The translations under genes were made by a program, and so were the position numbers. Below, piece by piece: positions 38,243 to 40,620 of a DNA stretch of 40,620 nt (position 1 is its first letter; each line of letters opens with the position of its first letter). The stretch comes from a virus. A model generated the notes under the pieces. That model was not told the DNA's origin. It ran no database searches and was given only the letters and a program-made list of their open reading frames with translations. The stretch is taken from IMG/VR virus record IMGVR_UViG_3300042503_001580, positions 1-40,620 of that record, one strand, 5' to 3'.

Positions 38243-38266
38243 AAGGGAGTTAAACTCCCTTTTTTT
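38243..38266 (+). terminator. Intrinsic terminator of the tagged operon
   Basis: AAGGGAG 38243-38249 pairs with CTCCCTT around a short TTAAA loop, followed by a T run. Confidence 0.9.
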
Positions 38267-38282
38267 ATGCGATTTTTTTTCT

Positions 38283-38290
38283 TATCTTTG
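38283..38290 (+). promoter_or_regulatory. Bacteroidetes -7 element, probably leaderless
   Basis: TATCTTTG ends 4 nt before the ATG at 38295, the same geometry as at 21715-21722. No TTG is seen at -33, where the terminator T run lies. Confidence 0.5.
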
Positions 38291-38294
38291 TTGT

Positions 38295-38684
38295 ATGGAA
38301 AAAATGTTGTATTTAGTAAGAGGTTTACCAGGATCAGGTAAATCAACATTTGCAAAAACTTTGGGTGGAGAACATTACGAAGCCGATATGTTTTTTATAG
38401 ATGGGAACGGTGAATATAAATTTGATGGCTCAAAAATTAAATGGGCTCACGAGTGGTGTCACGATATGGTTTATATGGATATGTTAAAAGAAATACCAAA
38501 AATTGTCGTTTCAAACACATTTACACAAGAGTGGGAAATGGAGACTTACTTTGAATTAGCAAAAAAATATGGGTATAAAGTCTTTTCAATTATTGTTGAG
38601 AATAGACACGAAGGAACAAATGTTCATGGTGTTCCTGAAGAAAAGTTAGAACAAATGAAAAACCGTTTTGAAATAAAATTATGA
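38295..38684 (+). CDS. P-loop kinase-like ATPase
   Basis: 129 residues. Walker A is G10-L-P-G-S-G-K-S-T in MLYLVRGLPGSGKSTFAK, followed by E-A-D-M-F-F (a kinase-type acidic strand) and V-V-S-N-T-F-T-Q-E-W-E-M. This fits the short P-loop nucleotide/polynucleotide kinase family that includes N4BP2L-type and T4 Pnk-like domains. Substrate unknown. It overlaps the phosphoesterase gene by 4 nt; kinase plus phosphatase recalls nucleic-acid end repair, an inference only. Confidence 0.8.
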   Translation: MEKMLYLVRGLPGSGKSTFAKTLGGEHYEADMFFIDGNGEYKFDGSKIKWAHEWCHDMVYMDMLKEIPKIVVSNTFTQEWEMETYFELAKKYGYKVFSIIVENRHEGTNVHGVPEEKLEQMKNRFEIKL

Positions 38685-39337
38685 TGAAATTTGATAAACT
38701 ATTAACGTCTGGTAATGTGTGGATTACATCTGATACACATTACCACCACACAAATATCTGTCGAGGAGTTACAAGATGGAGAACTTTAGATGGTAAAATT
38801 CCCATCACTCAAACAAGAAATTTTCAAGATCTTGATGAGATGGATTCGGTTATTGTTAATAACATAAATTCAAAAGTCGGACCTAACGACACTTTAATAC
38901 ATTTGGGTGATGTGGCTTTTGGTGGGTTTGAAAAGATTGGTGAATTTTTGAATCGACTTGTTTGTAAAAATATTCACCTTGTATTAGGAAATCACGATCA
39001 ACACATAACCAAAAATAAAGAGGACATCAGAAGTAGATTTTTATCCGTTTCAAATTATTTAGAAGTTGAAATAGGTGGGGTTGATTTTGTTCTTTGTCAT
39101 TATCCATTACAGAGTTGGAATAAATTAGGGAAAGGATCTATTCATTTACACGGACACGTTCATTTGTCTGCTAAAGATAAATGGGGTAATGGAAAACGAT
39201 TAGATGTTGGTATGGATGGTAATAACATGTATCCATATAAATTATCAGAGATAGTTCACATGGTGGATCGTCGTGAGGTTAAATCTGAGATGAATCTTGA
39301 TCATCACACATTCGAATTGGTTGGGGTTGTGGGATAA
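38681..39337 (+). CDS. Calcineurin-like metallophosphoesterase
   Basis: 218 residues with the metallophosphoesterase motifs D18-x-H20 (T-S-D-T-H-Y-H-H-T-N), L-I-H-L-G-D-V near 75, L-V-L-G-N-H-D-Q-H near 103, C-H-Y-P and H-G-H-V-H. These bind two metal ions. Similar phage enzymes remove phosphates from proteins, nucleotides or DNA ends. It is shorter than an Mre11/SbcD nuclease, so it is unlikely to be the partner of the SbcC-like ATPase. It may start at either of two adjacent ATGs (38681, 38684). Coupled to the P-loop kinase. Confidence 0.9.
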   Translation: MMKFDKLLTSGNVWITSDTHYHHTNICRGVTRWRTLDGKIPITQTRNFQDLDEMDSVIVNNINSKVGPNDTLIHLGDVAFGGFEKIGEFLNRLVCKNIHLVLGNHDQHITKNKEDIRSRFLSVSNYLEVEIGGVDFVLCHYPLQSWNKLGKGSIHLHGHVHLSAKDKWGNGKRLDVGMDGNNMYPYKLSEIVHMVDRREVKSEMNLDHHTFELVGVVG

Positions 39338-39352
39338 ACCATAACTCCAACA

Positions 39353-39359
39353 TATTTAT
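39353..39359 (+). promoter_or_regulatory. RTATTTAT motif before the metallopeptidase gene
   Basis: ATATTTAT with 4 nt to the ATG at 39364. Confidence 0.5.
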
Positions 39360-39363
39360 TATT

Positions 39364-40611
39364 ATGAAAATTATTATATCTGAAAGTCAACTTCAATATT
39401 TAAATGAAGCTTTAGGTGTTCCTGATTTTATTTTGGATGCTGCTGACATGTTATATGATGTTGTTGAAAATGACATCAGATCAATAGACGACATTCAAGA
39501 TGAATATAATTTTAAAGGTAAAATTGATTTTGAATTAGGAGATAAGAAGAAAATAAGAATCGACTCTTATGAACTTAACGTTAAAATCGAAGAAATGGAA
39601 GATGAAGAGGGAGTCTTAGATATTATTTCAATGGGTATGGGTGGAAGATTTGGTTTTGACAGAGATGTTAATTTAAAAATAAACGAACCTTCAACCACTC
39701 TAAACTTAGATATAACTTTTGCTGTTGGTGACAATTGGAAACCAGAAGAACTTATTGCTAAAATGGAAGAGGAAAGAGACGAACACGTATCGGCTTTGGC
39801 TCATGAGATAAAACATAAATACGATAAACAAGCTAAAGAATATAGTCGTATAGGCCCTGATGCGATTTATCAAGCAACACAACAAAAAGGAAATTTTGCA
39901 ATACCGGCAATCGATAGAGTTTTTTATAGATTTATGTATTACATTCACGCAATTGAAAACCTTGTTAGACCAACAGAAGTTGCATATTCTATGAAGAGAA
40001 AGAACATTACAAAATCACAGTTCAAAGACTTTTTAGAGGACAATAGAGTTTATAAAGAATTATTAAGAATAAAAAACTACACTTTTGATAATTTTATACA
40101 AGATTTAAAACAACAAGAAGATAGATTGGATGCTCTTTTAGAACACATCGGTGAAGACCCATCTGACATGTCTATTGATGAAAAAATAAACCGAGTATTA
40201 GAAGTTGTTTATATTGATTTAGTAAATAACAGAATGGACTTTTTTATGCAAATGACTCAAGGTCCTATGGATGACTTTTTAACATTTGGAGCACAACTTG
40301 GAATGATACCACCAGGATTTGAAGAAAAAATGAAACAACTTCAAAAAACAAATGAGATTAGACAAAAGTTTTTATCACGAACTATGAGGTATGAAAAAAA
40401 CCCAACTAAGTTTTTTGAGGACGAATTTGAAGAATTTAATTATGTTGCAAACAAAATGTTAAAGAAAATTTCTAAACTATATGCAATGGCAAAAGACGAC
40501 GAACAAGTTAGTGAATCGATTCTAAATTGGGATCTTCACCAACAAATTATGGAAAAAAAATATGGAAAAAGAAAAATCGAAACAAAATACAAAAATTGGA
40601 ATCTTAAATAA
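39364..40611 (+). CDS. Tagged HExxH metallopeptidase candidate
   Basis: 415 residues starting MKIIISE|SQLQYLNE|ALG, with two good [I/L]-x-E|[S/A] sites. Residues 147-151 are H-E-I-K-H within S-A-L-A-H-E-I-K-H-K-Y-D, the zinc-metallopeptidase HExxH signature in the right hydrophobic context. The third ligand is not certain; E of E-N-L-V-R-P-T-E-V-A-Y near 197-205 is a candidate, as in gluzincins. The C-terminal half is helical. A packaged peptidase could act on host proteins after injection or on the head during assembly; neither is shown. Confidence 0.75.
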   Translation: MKIIISESQLQYLNEALGVPDFILDAADMLYDVVENDIRSIDDIQDEYNFKGKIDFELGDKKKIRIDSYELNVKIEEMEDEEGVLDIISMGMGGRFGFDRDVNLKINEPSTTLNLDITFAVGDNWKPEELIAKMEEERDEHVSALAHEIKHKYDKQAKEYSRIGPDAIYQATQQKGNFAIPAIDRVFYRFMYYIHAIENLVRPTEVAYSMKRKNITKSQFKDFLEDNRVYKELLRIKNYTFDNFIQDLKQQEDRLDALLEHIGEDPSDMSIDEKINRVLEVVYIDLVNNRMDFFMQMTQGPMDDFLTFGAQLGMIPPGFEEKMKQLQKTNEIRQKFLSRTMRYEKNPTKFFEDEFEEFNYVANKMLKKISKLYAMAKDDEQVSESILNWDLHQQIMEKKYGKRKIETKYKNWNLK

Positions 40612-40620
40612 ATTATTGGT
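40562..40620 (+). CDS. Possible gene start, cut by window end
   Basis: An ATG at 40562 opens a frame (MEKEKSKQNTKIGILNKLL) to the end of the window. It overlaps the metallopeptidase gene by 50 nt, which is more than usual here but not unique. Too short to judge further. Confidence 0.35.
   Translation, partial: MEKEKSKQNTKIGILNKLL

Noticed and set aside
38681-39337. Phosphoesterase as the SbcD/gp47 partner of the SbcC-like ATPase
   Set aside because: It is only 218 residues, lacks the capping domain expected of Mre11/SbcD and lies 35 kb away next to a kinase-like gene.
1-40620. CRISPR arrays, insertion sequences, attachment sites, tRNA genes
   Set aside because: No regularly spaced direct repeats with unique spacers, no transposase with terminal inverted repeats, and no complete tRNA cloverleaf were found by reading both strands; the tandem repeats seen are all inside genes.

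Overview
The window looks like part of the genome of a large tailed bacteriophage that infects a member of the Bacteroidetes (probably a Flavobacteriia-like host). The evidence is: dense, overlapping, AT-rich genes mostly on one strand; almost no Shine-Dalgarno sequences; several promoters of the Bacteroidetes housekeeping type (TTG, 19-22 nt, TAnnTTTG); a T4-gp46/SbcC-like recombination ATPase; a phage-borne sigma-70 factor; an endolysin amidase; a DUF932 protein; a DUF3310 protein; and three DNA methyltransferases. No terminase, capsid, portal, polymerase or tail gene could be named here, and no tRNA, CRISPR array or insertion sequence was found.

Layout. 1-3.8 kb: coiled-coil and small membrane proteins, then the SbcC/gp46-like ATPase. 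3.8-5.1 kb: a small PD-(D/E)XK-like nuclease candidate overlapping a DNA methyltransferase (possible restriction-modification pair). 5.1-6.5 kb: an unknown gene and the sigma factor behind a host-type promoter. 6.45-7.55 kb: mostly non-coding, with two RNA units behind duplicated promoters, a small gene, and a further RNA with a predicted H-type pseudoknot; the second and third units end in terminators. 7.6-13.3 kb: a repeat-rich membrane protein, a lysis cassette (amidase, probable Rz-like pair) and probable virion proteins. 13.3-17.8 kb: small genes including a histone H1-like (Hc1) protein, DnaJ, a CxxC membrane micro-protein and a Dam-type methylase. 17.8-24.6 kb: a leucine-rich-repeat protein, a tandem array of genes sharing the start MKIIITESQ or a variant, a SAP-domain protein and probable head proteins. 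24.6-28.7 kb: DUF932, thioredoxin, glutaredoxin, and large unknown genes on the minus strand. 28.7-34.9 kb: unknown phage genes, a glutamine synthetase, DUF3310, a methyltransferase, DUF192 and a Nudix hydrolase. 35-40.6 kb: a lipoprotein, tagged probable virion proteins (peptidoglycan-binding-like, glycine-zipper/annexin-like), a P-loop kinase, a phosphoesterase and a tagged HExxH metallopeptidase.

The most notable pattern is a possible system made of two linked signals. (1) Thirteen or so genes on both strands have the oriented motif RTATTTAT on the coding strand 4-17 nt before the start codon. It differs from the host-type TAnnTTTG promoters, which sit before the sigma operon, the RNA genes, DUF932 and other probably early genes. 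(2) Most of the genes carrying this motif, and their operon partners, encode proteins that begin with a short hydrophobic/amphipathic leader ending in [I/L/M]-x-E followed by S, A, T, Q or N. This resembles the capsid-targeting sequence and prohead-protease site of T4 internal proteins. I infer a late regulon that loads a varied set of proteins (LRR, metallopeptidase, annexin-like, Zn-ribbon/EF-hand, several unknowns) into the head. Both signals are visible in the sequence; the function is inference.
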